Positions 12,312 through 19,287 are shown, counted from the stretch's first letter. The stretch: 21,961 nt of DNA from a virus (IMGVR_UViG_3300047094_000555:1-21961); one strand, 5' to 3'. Notes: generated by a model not told the origin, from the letters alone. Numbers and translations are program-made.

Positions 12312-12574
12312 CGTTCATTATAAAATACAAATCCTGTTGCTGTCTTTTCGCAATAGTAATAATACTCCTGAAATACACCATTCATAAAGTCATCAAGTGT
12401 TTCCAGTTCATCACTACCAGTTGAATGATAACAGTCTAACACAAAATCCTCATACTCACCAACAAATCCACAACACCTATCACCAAACTTTGATACGTTC
12501 TTGTCTGGGAACAATTCGTAGTATGTGTCTAATACTTCCTGCCCATATTCTTCTAGGATTTCTTCAAGGGTCAT
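12308..12574 (-). CDS. Acidic protein resembling ArdA antirestriction C-terminal domain
   Basis: 88 residues with about 21 Asp/Glu against 5 Lys/Arg. The order F-D-----G-----EDF near 31-44 (FGDRCCGFVGEYEDFVLDC), a helix with FMNGVFQEYYYY, and the end GFVFYNER resembles the third domain of ArdA, a DNA mimic that blocks type I restriction enzymes. Full ArdA is about twice as long, so this would be a one-domain version. By-eye similarity only; a generic acidic phage protein is the alternative. Confidence 0.4.
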   Translation of the reverse strand: MTLEEILEEYGQEVLDTYYELFPDKNVSKFGDRCCGFVGEYEDFVLDCYHSTGSDELETLDDFMNGVFQEYYYYCEKTATGFVFYNER

Positions 12575-12756
12575 AGTTTTACGGGTTGCTGTGGATCTTC
12601 ATACCATACTTTAGAATAGCACAACCAAGGCTCTTGTTTGTGCTCCATCTGCGCCATCCAATGATTACCATATTCATCAACAGCATCCAGATAATGAATG
12701 CGTGTCTTTGGGTCAATCACTCGTGTAATGTGTGTGAATTTTACTCGTTCAATCAT
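12571..12756 (-). CDS. Small unrecognised protein, 61 residues
   Basis: MIERVKFTHITRVIDPKTRI and HYLDAVDEYGNHWMAQMEHK read as a beta-sheet; the rest is Trp-rich (PWLCYSKVWYEDP). Fits a compact beta domain of the kind that binds peptides or nucleic acid, but no family recognised. Overlaps 4 bp on each side. Confidence 0.7.
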   Translation of the reverse strand: MIERVKFTHITRVIDPKTRIHYLDAVDEYGNHWMAQMEHKQEPWLCYSKVWYEDPQQPVKL

Positions 12757-13079
12757 TTTACTCCAAGTAAGTCCTTTTCAAAATCAGTCAAACGAGCAAG
12801 AAGTTCTTGTCGTTTTTGTTCTTTGATTTCTTCTTGTCGTTTTTCTTCCAACTGTTCATCAAGAACATCCATCATATAATCAAAACTATAACATCTCTTA
12901 TCCCAGTTGGTTTCACCTTGTTGATTGATGAATACTGTTTCATCAAATCCTTCTGGATGGAACATTTCGTAGATACGAATTACATAATCACCATCTTTGT
13001 CCTCACAAACCTCAACACTTAAATCAAGTTGTTTTGCTTTGGAAAAGAGTTTGAGAAGTTCAGTTGCTTTGATAGTCAT
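12753..13079 (-). CDS. Unrecognised protein with coiled-coil tail, 108 residues
   Basis: Start at 13079 (MTIKATELLKLFSKAKQLDL), chosen because AGGAGAA stands 5 bases before the ATG; the open frame upstream is not used. Residues 20-65 look like a small beta domain (DGDYVIRIYEMFHPEGFDET), residues 75-108 a Glu/Lys/Gln coiled coil ending LTDFEKDLLGVK. Confidence 0.75.
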   Translation of the reverse strand: MTIKATELLKLFSKAKQLDLSVEVCEDKDGDYVIRIYEMFHPEGFDETVFINQQGETNWDKRCYSFDYMMDVLDEQLEEKRQEEIKEQKRQELLARLTDFEKDLLGVK

Positions 13080-13080
13080 T

Positions 13081-13272
13081 TCAGTTCTCCTCTTGATGAC
13101 GGAATACTTTAGCAAACTCTTCTGCTGCTTCAAATGCAAGTTCAGCACCGAACTTGAACACTTCTCGTCGTTCTTGTTCAGTAATACTTTGCATATTAGA
13201 ACAAGTTTTCAACCACTCAACATAGAGTGTTTGTCCTAAATCAACAAATCGTTCTTGAGAGAAGTCAGTCAT
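13081..13272 (-). CDS. Small helical protein, 63 residues
   Basis: MTDFSQERFVDLGQTLYVEW, then a C-terminal amphipathic helix (KFGAELAFEAAEEFAKVF). First gene of the unit from cassette I. The FGxxxAFEAAEE end recalls the GWxxAxxE ends of other small phage genes, weakly. Confidence 0.7.
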   Translation of the reverse strand: MTDFSQERFVDLGQTLYVEWLKTCSNMQSITEQERREVFKFGAELAFEAAEEFAKVFRHQEEN

Positions 13273-13295
13273 CAGGTGTTTGTTTCTATGAGAGT

Positions 13296-13355
13296 ATTAT
13301 AGACCAAAAGAGCACCCTGTGGAGATGCTCCTGTGCCAGTTCTTCAAGTGTCTTC
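13296..13355 (-). promoter_or_regulatory. Cassette I: half dyad, terminator and TATAAT promoter
   Basis: TATAAT at 13296-13301, a 30-bp spacer with a terminator, and the box at 13332-13355 (right half GAACTGGCACA, left half GAAGACA poor). The TGA stop of the upstream gene (13344-13346) is inside the box. Confidence 0.75.
13304..13330 (-). terminator. Terminator in cassette I
   Basis: Stem GAGCA/TGCTC with an 11-nt loop, extendable by further pairs, followed by TTTTGG. It would end the unit 17447-13344. Confidence 0.65.
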
Positions 13356-13901
13356 CCAACGGAAACCCAAAAGTTTATTCATAAAGAACCGAACAATCGC
13401 AGTCGGTTTCTTATTCATATAATACTTCAAATATCCATTACCGAATGTATAATAACCGACTTCTTTACCACCTGATTTGATTATCAAACTGGAAGTAAAA
13501 TTACTACCACCAGTCGCAGTAAGTTTAGAGTAATCTAATTTTGCTGGAAAACTTCCATTCTTGCGAGCATACTCAATATCCTCAATAATCCTTGTAATCT
13601 TTTTACTAAACTGATACTCTTGGTAATATTTGAGTTGTTCAAACTTATATTTTACATCCTCAATCTGTTTATCAATCTTCTCATCAAATTCCTGTGAGAT
13701 TTCTTCTAATGACTTGCGTGGTAGTTCAAGTTTGAGTTCTTGTGTCTCATTTGGAATTGTGAAGTATTCTTTAATGAGTTCATACTTTTCATATCCTTCA
13801 CTCGCATTAGTAATCAAACACATACACTCAAAGACATTCTTTACATCTTTGAGTGTTTTGATTTTACTTACATCAAGTTTATGATTTAATGGTTCAGTCA
13901 T
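13344..13901 (-). CDS. Unrecognised coiled-coil protein with conserved-looking C-terminus, 185 residues
   Basis: Residues 55-105 are a helix rich in E, K and I (ISQEFDEKIDKQIEDVKYKF). After a glycine-rich turn (TATGGSNFTSSLIIKSGG) comes a beta part and an end with AIVRFFMNKLLGFRWEDT. Last gene of the 17447-13344 unit; its final Thr codon and stop are part of the dyad box. No family recognised. Confidence 0.75.
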   Translation of the reverse strand: MTEPLNHKLDVSKIKTLKDVKNVFECMCLITNASEGYEKYELIKEYFTIPNETQELKLELPRKSLEEISQEFDEKIDKQIEDVKYKFEQLKYYQEYQFSKKITRIIEDIEYARKNGSFPAKLDYSKLTATGGSNFTSSLIIKSGGKEVGYYTFGNGYLKYYMNKKPTAIVRFFMNKLLGFRWEDT

Positions 13902-14206
13902 TTTAACCTCAACTTCAACTTTTCAACACAATCATTCCAACCACAAGCATATCTATCATCACCATCATCTTCATCAGGCAACCATCTTTCAACAATATCA
14001 CAAATAACTTCTCTATTTACAAACTCCAATTGTTCCTTACAAAACATCTCATAAAGTGTCTGTGGTTTTGGTTCTTCTACTTTTTGATACTTCACACCAT
14101 CAATCATTATGGTTTCTTCATCAAGTTTTTGATAAACTCTCATAGTATAATCCATAGCAGAACTTCCATATTTTTTTCGTTCTACGATGATTTCTGGGTT
14201 AGTCAT
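13898..14206 (-). CDS. Member of the VEEPK / WLP-GWN module family, 102 residues
   Basis: MIDGVKYQKVEEPKPQTLYE in the middle and DIVERWLPDEDDGDDRYA, then GWNDCVEKLKLRLK at the end. Both pieces match the larger protein at 11700-12311 in the same order, so this is a shortened copy. Overlaps both neighbours (4 and 8 bp). Confidence 0.75.
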   Translation of the reverse strand: MTNPEIIVERKKYGSSAMDYTMRVYQKLDEETIMIDGVKYQKVEEPKPQTLYEMFCKEQLEFVNREVICDIVERWLPDEDDGDDRYACGWNDCVEKLKLRLK

Positions 14207-14738
14207 TTAGTTTCCTCTTGATTTCGTTCAAACAATCATTCCATCCTTGATTATATCCCATCTCATCTTCTTCATATTCTAACTCATCAGGCAACCATTC
14301 TTCACCCACATAAGTATATCTTCCCTTTCGCACATCGTTGAACCAAAGTCCTTCAAGCAGACGACGAGTTTCACCATCAGTAATACGAACCAGCATCATA
14401 CCATCAGCAGGTTTCTTTTTCTTATACCAAATAACATCAGTTGGATATTCCAGACGATAATAATTCTCACCATTATAAGAGACAATCTCAAATTTACCAC
14501 CAAGTTCAAAATACATTCTTGGTTGAGATTTATGTGTCTCAATCTCTTTGAGGAGTTCAAGTTTCTTTTGAAGCACTTTGATTTCTGCTTCTGTCTTTTC
14601 AATATCAGATTTGAAAGTCATTTGTTTAAAATAAGGAGTAGCATCCATCACACCATCTTTGATTGCTTGTCTAAAAGCATTACGCAATCCATCAGCAACT
14701 TGTTCTGGTGTTTGTGGAGTTGGTTGAAAGTCAGTCAT
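14199..14738 (-). CDS. WLP-GWN module protein with coiled coil, 179 residues
   Basis: Start at the ATG at 14738 (MTDFQPTPQTPEQVADGL), two bases after the previous stop (TGATTATG). The N-terminal helical part has a coiled coil (EKTEAEIKVLQKKLELLKEI) near 48-67; a beta domain follows with EYPTDVIWYKKKKPADG; the end is EEWLPDELEYEEDEMG then GWNDCLNEIKRKLND. The shared tail on a different front suggests module shuffling. Confidence 0.75.
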   Translation of the reverse strand: MTDFQPTPQTPEQVADGLRNAFRQAIKDGVMDATPYFKQMTFKSDIEKTEAEIKVLQKKLELLKEIETHKSQPRMYFELGGKFEIVSYNGENYYRLEYPTDVIWYKKKKPADGMMLVRITDGETRRLLEGLWFNDVRKGRYTYVGEEWLPDELEYEEDEMGYNQGWNDCLNEIKRKLND

Positions 14739-14740
14739 AA

Positions 14741-14947
14741 TCAAAAAGGTGCGTCTTTACGATAAGAAATGTGGAAGTATTCATATTCTTCTTCTGTTTT
14801 TTTCTCTTCCTCTAAAACATCACGGGCACGGTCAGCAATCTGCCTCAAACTAATGCGAGGGTCATTATAAGATGTGGGTGTCCAATTATCACACCAACTA
14901 TCAAGTTCAATAATAACTCGTTCTAATGCTGATTGAGTTTTAGTCAT
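14741..14947 (-). CDS. Small unrecognised protein, 68 residues
   Basis: Start at 14947 (MTKTQSALERVIIELDSWCD), one base after the upstream stop. A helix, then WTPTSYNDPRISLRQIADRA, then an acidic helix and a Tyr/His end. The open frame seven codons further up starts inside the neighbour and is not used. Confidence 0.7.
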   Translation of the reverse strand: MTKTQSALERVIIELDSWCDNWTPTSYNDPRISLRQIADRARDVLEEEKKTEEEYEYFHISYRKDAPF

Positions 14948-14948
14948 T

Positions 14949-15239
14949 TTACCACTCCAACTCCACATAAATACTCCACCCCAAATTATTAGGCAGATTA
15001 TCTTTCAAGTATTCTAACATATAATCCTGTAAATCATAAGCAGTTGGTGAGCATTCTTCAATCAACACACCATACTCCAAATCTTCTTCGTGAATACTAT
15101 ACTTCACCCATACATCCACCACTCGTAGGTCAGCATAATTTACACCACCAAATCGTTCTGTGGAATTCTTATGGAGTTCCAGGGCTTTGTTAGCAACCTC
15201 TTGAATGAGTGTGAGGTTCTTATTGAGTGTTTCGTTCAT
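14949..15239 (-). CDS. Unrecognised protein, 96 residues
   Basis: MNETLNKNLTLIQEVANKAL helix, then an alpha/beta part (ADLRVVDVWVKYSIHEEDLE, GVLIEECSP) and a C-terminal strand (GWSIYVELEW). Compact globular look; no match recalled. Overlaps the upstream gene by 4 bp. Confidence 0.75.
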   Translation of the reverse strand: MNETLNKNLTLIQEVANKALELHKNSTERFGGVNYADLRVVDVWVKYSIHEEDLEYGVLIEECSPTAYDLQDYMLEYLKDNLPNNLGWSIYVELEW

Positions 15240-15454
15240 CTACAATCACTCGCAGGGTCAAAGTCAAGGTATTCTACCACAGGTTCTCTACAATACTCAC
15301 AAAGTCGTTTCTGTGCTTTTTCCAGAGTATCATATCCACCATCAAAATAGACATCAAAAGCAAAGATATTAAACCACCGAAAGAACCATCTCTCTTGTGG
15401 GAAATACTTTGTGGCATTACCATAAGTTTCTTTTTTGATACGATACTTTTTCAT
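15236..15454 (-). CDS. Aromatic-rich protein, 72 residues
   Basis: Basic start MKKYRIKKETYGNATKYFPQ, then a strongly aromatic patch (RWFFRWFNIFAFDVYF), then a helix with CEYC and an acidic end. The pattern is distinctive and should be easy to find in relatives, but I cannot name it. Confidence 0.7.
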   Translation of the reverse strand: MKKYRIKKETYGNATKYFPQERWFFRWFNIFAFDVYFDGGYDTLEKAQKRLCEYCREPVVEYLDFDPASDCR

Positions 15455-15615
15455 AGTTCTCCTCTCTTCACCATTTCACCAATTTCATAAGACAAACCAA
15501 TCACAGTATAAATCGGCAGATACCACCAAATTGAAAATCCTGTGAGTGCTGCGATACCATATAAAGACACAAAATAAAGTGGCAATTTAAGTAGATAAGC
15601 AATAAAAGTTTTCAT
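15451..15615 (-). CDS. Two-helix membrane protein, 54 residues
   Basis: MKTFIAYLLKLPLYFVSLYG and ALTGFSIWWYLPIYTVIGLS form two hydrophobic segments with a short turn, ending in a charged tail GEMVKRGEL. Likely a membrane hairpin with both ends in the cytoplasm. Overlaps 4 bp on each side. Confidence 0.65.
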   Translation of the reverse strand: MKTFIAYLLKLPLYFVSLYGIAALTGFSIWWYLPIYTVIGLSYEIGEMVKRGEL

Positions 15616-15779
15616 CGTATCCCCGTATCAAAGAGGTTTTTGAGTTCATGATAAACAAGCACGACTTCTTTAAAATATGTTAGACCTCCATTATTCTTTT
15701 CAGTTCGTAGAAGTTCGTAGAGTTCTTTTGCTTGTTGCTCTGTGAGTGCAAGATGGTAAGTTTTACTGATTTTAATCAT
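15612..15779 (-). CDS. Small protein sharing an N-terminal module with 17766-18275
   Basis: 55 residues. KTYHLALTEQQAKELYELL at 6-24 matches KTYTLTITEEQARVI in the larger protein at 17766-18275: a strand, then a helix headed by TExQA. The short gene contains only this module and a tail (GGLTYFKEVVLVYHELKNLF). Activity unknown. Confidence 0.65.
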   Translation of the reverse strand: MIKISKTYHLALTEQQAKELYELLRTEKNNGGLTYFKEVVLVYHELKNLFDTGIR

Positions 15780-15997
15780 TGTGGGTCTCCTACAAGTCCA
15801 GTTGGATAAGATGAGTTGAAGTATTCTGCTTCTTCACGACTTCCCCAACCTTCATCGTGTCCTTCATTATAAGCAATTTCATAGATTGCTCGGGCAAAAT
15901 TCAAGATGTCTCCCTCCTCACCACACCATTCATTCACAGAAGTAAGAATATAAAGATGCTCAGAAGCAATCTTTAGGATTTGTTCGTCAGTAATCAT
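15776..15997 (-). CDS. Small protein of a widespread phage type, 73 residues
   Basis: Start at 15997 (MITDEQILKIASEHLYILTS), overlapping the upstream stop as ATGA. The layout MITDEQI-----A--H, then DILNFARAIYEIAYNEGHDE, resembles a short protein repeated in many tailed phages of diverse hosts, whose function is not established. Here it has an added tail with GW and NSSYPTGLVGDPQ. Confidence 0.7.
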   Translation of the reverse strand: MITDEQILKIASEHLYILTSVNEWCGEEGDILNFARAIYEIAYNEGHDEGWGSREEAEYFNSSYPTGLVGDPQ

Positions 15998-16212
15998 TTC
16001 ACAAAATCTCCAATCACAGGAACAGTTCCACAAATCTCATTCACTCTTCCTACTGTTTGGTCTTTGAGTGCTTGACGACACTCCAAGTTCTTATTGTATG
16101 TTTGTTGGAATAATACTCGTTGTTGTTGATCACTATAGGTAATAACAGCAGCAGCAACGATTATAAAAATAGGGATAGTCAAAAATACCCAATCAAATCC
16201 ATCAAATTTCAT
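15994..16212 (-). CDS. Single-pass membrane protein with two outer Cys, 72 residues
   Basis: MKFDGFDWVFLTIPIFIIVA then AAVITYS is one membrane helix (about 8-27). The remainder is polar with Cys near 45 and 61 (ECRQALKD, EICGTVP), possibly disulfide-linked outside the inner membrane. Confidence 0.7.
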   Translation of the reverse strand: MKFDGFDWVFLTIPIFIIVAAAVITYSDQQQRVLFQQTYNKNLECRQALKDQTVGRVNEICGTVPVIGDFVK

Positions 16213-16412
16213 AGTGCCTCCAATTCATCAGCAAGTTCATAAAGCAATCGAGCATCAACTACCATATCTTCTATATCCTGGTCTCTACAACACTGATAGT
16301 ATTGATGTTCATTCACAATAGCACGAATAACAGCAACAACTCCATCTTTTGGAAAGTTGTAAGTATCCTCTGCTTCGTATGCTTTCATAATCTTTTGTGC
16401 TCGTTCGGTCAT
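16209..16412 (-). CDS. Small acidic helical protein, 67 residues
   Basis: MTERAQKIMKAYEAEDTYNF, then PKDGVVAVIRAIVNEHQYYQ, a CC pair and an acidic helical end (LLYELADELEAL). The FPKDGVVAVIRAIVNE piece looks like a conserved core. ATGA overlaps on both sides. Confidence 0.7.
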   Translation of the reverse strand: MTERAQKIMKAYEAEDTYNFPKDGVVAVIRAIVNEHQYYQCCRDQDIEDMVVDARLLYELADELEAL

Positions 16413-16633
16413 AGCAACTCCAATTCATCACAAATAGCATCAATCTCTTTGAGGCATTCATCCCACCCAGCATTAAACATCACATCCAGTTCATCAGTAA
16501 AATCAACCTTATTAGTTCCTGATAGTTGCTTACGAAGTTGTTGAAGAACCTCTTGAAGCATCCAAGCAGTATTGTGTGCTTCACTTTTACAAATAACTTT
16601 TAGGAGTTCTTCTGCTCTTTCTTGGTTAGTCAT
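16409..16633 (-). CDS. Short GWN-type module protein, 74 residues
   Basis: MTNQERAEELLKVICKSEAH, then a helix (MLQEVLQQLRKQLSGTNK) and the tail MFNAGWDECLKEIDAICDEL. The GWDECLKEI tail matches the C-terminal module of 11700, 13898 and 14199, but the WLP piece before it is missing. Confidence 0.7.
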   Translation of the reverse strand: MTNQERAEELLKVICKSEAHNTAWMLQEVLQQLRKQLSGTNKVDFTDELDVMFNAGWDECLKEIDAICDELELL

Positions 16634-16842
16634 TTTAGTTTCTCTTTGAGTTCCTCAATTTTCTTGGACATCATACCAATGGTTTCATAACACCATTCTC
16701 TGTCTTTTTCCAAATCCTCAATCACCAAACGAGCAACTAAGGGCCATTCGTCCTTTGAGTTCTGCCACCAATCCTTATAATCTTTCGGCATAACTTTCGA
16801 GAGTTCCTCATCGTATGCTTGTAGTCGTTCAAGGTCAGTCAT
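16630..16842 (-). CDS. Small protein of a recurrent phage type, 70 residues
   Basis: Start at 16842 (MTDLERLQAYDEELSKVMP). Then DYKDWWQNSKDEWPLVARLV and a C-terminal coiled coil (MMSKKIEELKEKLK). The AYDEELxxxMPxDxKDWW...EWPxxAR pattern resembles a protein seen across many phages; role not known to me. Confidence 0.7.
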   Translation of the reverse strand: MTDLERLQAYDEELSKVMPKDYKDWWQNSKDEWPLVARLVIEDLEKDREWCYETIGMMSKKIEELKEKLK

Positions 16843-17096
16843 CCATCCCACCCATCAAAGTATTCAGTAAAAAAGTTGAAACTCAAACCAACCTTACCAA
16901 GTTGAAAATCTACTCCAAATAAAGAATTAGTAAAAAATGAGAATAGAATGTGTAATCCACCATCACTAAAAACTAAACGACTGGGATTTTCATAATGAAC
17001 CCAGAATAATGTTTTATTGTTGATGATACCAAACTGCCAGGTGCGGTCAGTATCACCATCGTCCCAAACTTTTAGGTTGTACTGATAGGGTTTCAT
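16839..17096 (-). CDS. Aromatic beta-type protein, 85 residues
   Basis: MKPYQYNLKVWDDGDTDRTW begins; then FGIINNKTLFWVHYENPSRL and GGLHILFSFFTNSLFGVDF. Similar order (strand with W/F, then G--LFS-LF---GID) to 18468-18710, probably a distant paralogue. Overlaps 4 bp on both sides. Confidence 0.7.
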   Translation of the reverse strand: MKPYQYNLKVWDDGDTDRTWQFGIINNKTLFWVHYENPSRLVFSDGGLHILFSFFTNSLFGVDFQLGKVGLSFNFFTEYFDGWDG

Positions 17097-17275
17097 TCTT
17101 CATCCTCACAAGGGAACATTTCTTTGTAGGCTTCATCAGTCAGCACAAGATACTCTACATTTTCAGAATCTTTGTGGTCTTCGTAATACATCATACGATA
17201 ATGATTGAATTGGTAGAGGTCTGTGCTGCCGTATTCTACGACACCATCCACTAAACACAAATAATTGAGAGACAT
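17093..17275 (-). CDS. Small acidic protein, 60 residues
   Basis: I start it at 17275 (MSLNYLCLVDGVVEYGS). The open frame to 17374 overlaps the membrane-protein gene 17277-17447 in another frame and is unlikely. The start follows that gene's stop after one base (TGAAATG). Tyr- and acid-rich C-terminal part (YLVLTDEAYKEMFPCEDEE). Confidence 0.65.
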   Translation of the reverse strand: MSLNYLCLVDGVVEYGSTDLYQFNHYRMMYYEDHKDSENVEYLVLTDEAYKEMFPCEDEE

Positions 17276-17276
17276 T

Positions 17277-17447
17277 TCAAATACCAACGATTTTATCAAA
17301 AACAATCCAAACTCCTGCCCAAAGAAGTGCTTCGGTGAAGATTTGAGTTTGGGTTCGTTCTTTTGTAAGAACATTCCAAACCTGATTTACAGCATAAACT
17401 CCAATAAAAAACAGAGAATAAGTTTCAAGTCCAGATAGAAAAGTCAT
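17277..17447 (-). CDS. Two-segment membrane protein, 56 residues
   Basis: MTFLSGLETYSLFFIGVYAV is the first hydrophobic segment and ALLWAGVWIVFDKIVGI the second, with a charged loop (LTKERTQTQ) between. First gene of the unit from cassette J. A longer frame of the neighbour covers its 3' half and hides it. Confidence 0.65.
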   Translation of the reverse strand: MTFLSGLETYSLFFIGVYAVNQVWNVLTKERTQTQIFTEALLWAGVWIVFDKIVGI

Positions 17448-17470
17448 CAGTCCTTTGTGTGTATGAAGTC

Positions 17471-17529
17471 ATTATAGCACAAAAAGACCCCCGATGAAGG
17501 GGGTATGGTCCAGTTCTTCAGGTGTCCTT
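17471..17529 (-). promoter_or_regulatory. Cassette J: box, strong terminator and TATAAT promoter
   Basis: TATAAT at 17471-17476 preceded by TGC (extended -10), a 29-bp spacer filled by a terminator, and the box at 17506-17529 (right half GAACTGGACCA, left half AAGGACA). The TGA stop of the preceding gene (17518-17520) is in the box. Confidence 0.75.
17480..17504 (-). terminator. Strong rho-independent terminator in cassette J
   Basis: ACCCCC-TTCATC-GGGGGT followed by CTTTTTG: six G-C-rich pairs and a T run, the clearest terminator among the cassettes. It would end the unit 21218-17518. Confidence 0.85.
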
Positions 17530-17769
17530 CACTACTTCACATAGTGGAAAAACTCTCACTGAACTGATAAATCCTGGTTTTGTATATTTTTCTCGGTAAT
17601 TTGCTGCGAATATCTTTGCTTCTTCTTTAGTTTCAAATGGACCAAAGTATCGGTGTAGCATATCAAATCTACCACCATCAGGAGTATAAAGACCCACTAT
17701 CCACTTATGAGAATGTTCTGGATAGGTGTCTTGTGAATCTATCCAGTCATAGTATTCATCTTTATTCAT
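17518..17769 (-). CDS. Small protein with a GPF-x-EEA repeat-like core, 83 residues
   Basis: MNKDEYYDWIDSQDTYPEHS, then KWIVGLYTPDGGRFDML, then YFGPFETKEEAKIFAANY. The GPFxTxEEAxxFA piece is like the strand-helix unit of SPOR-type and similar small domains. The protein ends in DT, and its TGA is part of cassette J. Confidence 0.7.
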   Translation of the reverse strand: MNKDEYYDWIDSQDTYPEHSHKWIVGLYTPDGGRFDMLHRYFGPFETKEEAKIFAANYREKYTKPGFISSVRVFPLCEVVKDT

Positions 17770-18275
17770 TTCTCATCCCAAAGTTCAATACATTCTTGCA
17801 TCACAGCAGCAATCTTTTGATTATCTGGTCCACTATCAATTCTTTCCATCTTGGCAAGTGGTTCGGAACCAAACTTCATCGGAGTATCATAATTCACTGT
17901 CATCATTTTCTCCCAGTTCCTTGGAGAGTCTTCACTATTGACAATTCCACTTTCAACAGCATCTACCCAAGAAAGTTTGTGCCTAACTACTTGCTGCAAG
18001 TCCCAAGCAATATCGTGATACCGATGAACCTTTGAACTGCCCACACCAAAACTACTTCCCCAACCGTCAATTCCATCAATCATATGCTTGGATAGAATTG
18101 CAGTCATAATATCCACATCATTATGATATTCTTCCCAATCCATTTCTTTTTGAAGGGGCAACCAATCAAGCATTTCTCTCCATTGCCCACCCATAACACG
18201 GGAAAGCAATTCAGTAGCGTGTTGAATAACTCTTGCTTGTTCTTCTGTAATTGTGAGTGTGTAAGTTTTAGTCAT
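17766..18275 (-). CDS. Unrecognised phage protein, 169 residues
   Basis: MTKTYTLTITEEQARVIQHA (module shared with 15612-15779), then RVMGGQWREMLDWLPLQKE, HMIDGIDGWGSSFGVGS, RYHDIAWDLQQVVRHKLSWV and a C-terminal half with PRNWEKMMTVNYDTP. The middle has many conserved-looking Trp, Gly and His residues, like hypothetical proteins I have seen in unrelated T4-like phages. No catalytic motif recognised. Confidence 0.8.
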   Translation of the reverse strand: MTKTYTLTITEEQARVIQHATELLSRVMGGQWREMLDWLPLQKEMDWEEYHNDVDIMTAILSKHMIDGIDGWGSSFGVGSSKVHRYHDIAWDLQQVVRHKLSWVDAVESGIVNSEDSPRNWEKMMTVNYDTPMKFGSEPLAKMERIDSGPDNQKIAAVMQECIELWDEK

Positions 18276-18276
18276 C

Positions 18277-18468
18277 TCATTCTAAGTGTTTTGGTTTTTC
18301 AGTGTCAAAGGACCACCATTTGGCATCTTTCATATTAAGGCACATTAGAATTGTTTGGTGTTCTCCATCATACAATTTCCAATCACCTTTAAGTTTAGCA
18401 GCATATCTCCGACGATAGGCACAACACCAAACATTTTTAAATATCTTTGCTTTCTCAGTAATTGCCAT
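18277..18468 (-). CDS. Small basic protein, 63 residues
   Basis: MAITEKAKIFKNVWCCAYRR is basic with a CC pair; then KLKGDWKLYDGEHQTILMCL and a Trp-containing end. Might bind nucleic acid through its basic N-terminus. One-base overlap with the upstream gene (TGATG). Confidence 0.7.
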   Translation of the reverse strand: MAITEKAKIFKNVWCCAYRRRYAAKLKGDWKLYDGEHQTILMCLNMKDAKWWSFDTEKPKHLE

Positions 18469-18710
18469 CAGTCATCATACTTTGAAGGCCAATTATAACC
18501 GATAATGTCAATATCAATTCCCAATCGGTAAGTCCAAAAAAGAAGAGAAAAAAGTCTACCAGTTCCAGATGAAACTTGGATATAAGGCCAACCAGCATAA
18601 TCATTCCAACTCACAGAGAATTGAATGAATGACCGATTCTTACCTTTCAGAATAGAAAAGTAGTATTCGTGCCCAAAGTCTTGAAGATATTTGTAATCAA
18701 TGAGTTTCAT
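18468..18710 (-). CDS. Aromatic beta-type protein, 80 residues
   Basis: MKLIDYKYLQDFGHEYYFSI, then SFIQFSVSWNDYAGWPYIQV and GTGRLFSLLFWTYRLGIDI. Shares the order of aromatic strands and the RLFSLLF--GID end with 16839-17096. Role unknown. Confidence 0.7.
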   Translation of the reverse strand: MKLIDYKYLQDFGHEYYFSILKGKNRSFIQFSVSWNDYAGWPYIQVSSGTGRLFSLLFWTYRLGIDIDIIGYNWPSKYDD

Positions 18711-18931
18711 TTGTTTTCAGTTGGTTTAGGTTTTGGTGGAGCATAGGGAACTCTACCAGTCTCATTATACATCAGAATGTCGTATTTGAACTTACATTCA
18801 TATGGTTTTTGATTACACATCTTCAATGTTTCATTAACAACTGATGGAGACTTAACACTGCCACCGATTGCAAATCCAGCAATCACAGAAATAAACAAAA
18901 GTGGATAAAAAACAATAGGTTTAATAGTCAT
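18707..18931 (-). CDS. Membrane-anchored periplasm-facing protein, 74 residues
   Basis: Start at 18931 (MTIKPIVFYPLLFISVIAG), two bases after the upstream stop (TGATTATG). Residues 5-24 are a membrane helix or uncleaved signal; then a polar part with two Cys (KMCNQKPYEC) and a Pro-rich tail. Lies next to the secreted protein gene. Confidence 0.7.
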   Translation of the reverse strand: MTIKPIVFYPLLFISVIAGFAIGGSVKSPSVVNETLKMCNQKPYECKFKYDILMYNETGRVPYAPPKPKPTENK

Positions 18932-18933
18932 AA

Positions 18934-19287
18934 TCAATCCCAACTAACATTTTGCAAAAGAAAACCAGGCATCACATAAGTCCATCCAGTTCCTGCTGGT
19001 TTATAATCCCATTTGTATTCATATTTGTTATGACTATCCCAAGTCATATATCCATTTTGACTATCAAAACGACCTTTAATAGTCAATGCAAATCGGTTAG
19101 AAAAGATATTACGAGTGCGAAGTGCTCCATTTTTTTCTCGGGTTTCAATCACTACACAAGTATCATCATAAAGTTGACCTTCTGACTCAATCGCACAAGG
19201 AGTTTCATACCGAAATGGACGTGTGCTCTCAGTTGCTAGTGCAGGAGAAGTCAGAAAAAGAGATGCAATCAGGAAAAGACTTTTCAT
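18934..19287 (-). CDS. Secreted protein with cleavable signal peptide, 117 residues
   Basis: Start at 19287, giving MKSLFLIASLFLTSPALA as a textbook Sec signal peptide with cleavage after ALA-18. The mature part has Cys in PCAIES and DTCVVIET (likely one disulfide), ETREKNGALRTRNIF, and a Trp/Tyr-rich end (TWDSHNKYEYKWDYKP, GFLLQNVSWD). It is the kind of small exported beta protein repeated in T4-like cyanophages. The target is the periplasm or outer membrane; function unknown. An ATG two codons upstream at 19293 is possible. Confidence 0.85.
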   Translation of the reverse strand: MKSLFLIASLFLTSPALATESTRPFRYETPCAIESEGQLYDDTCVVIETREKNGALRTRNIFSNRFALTIKGRFDSQNGYMTWDSHNKYEYKWDYKPAGTGWTYVMPGFLLQNVSWD

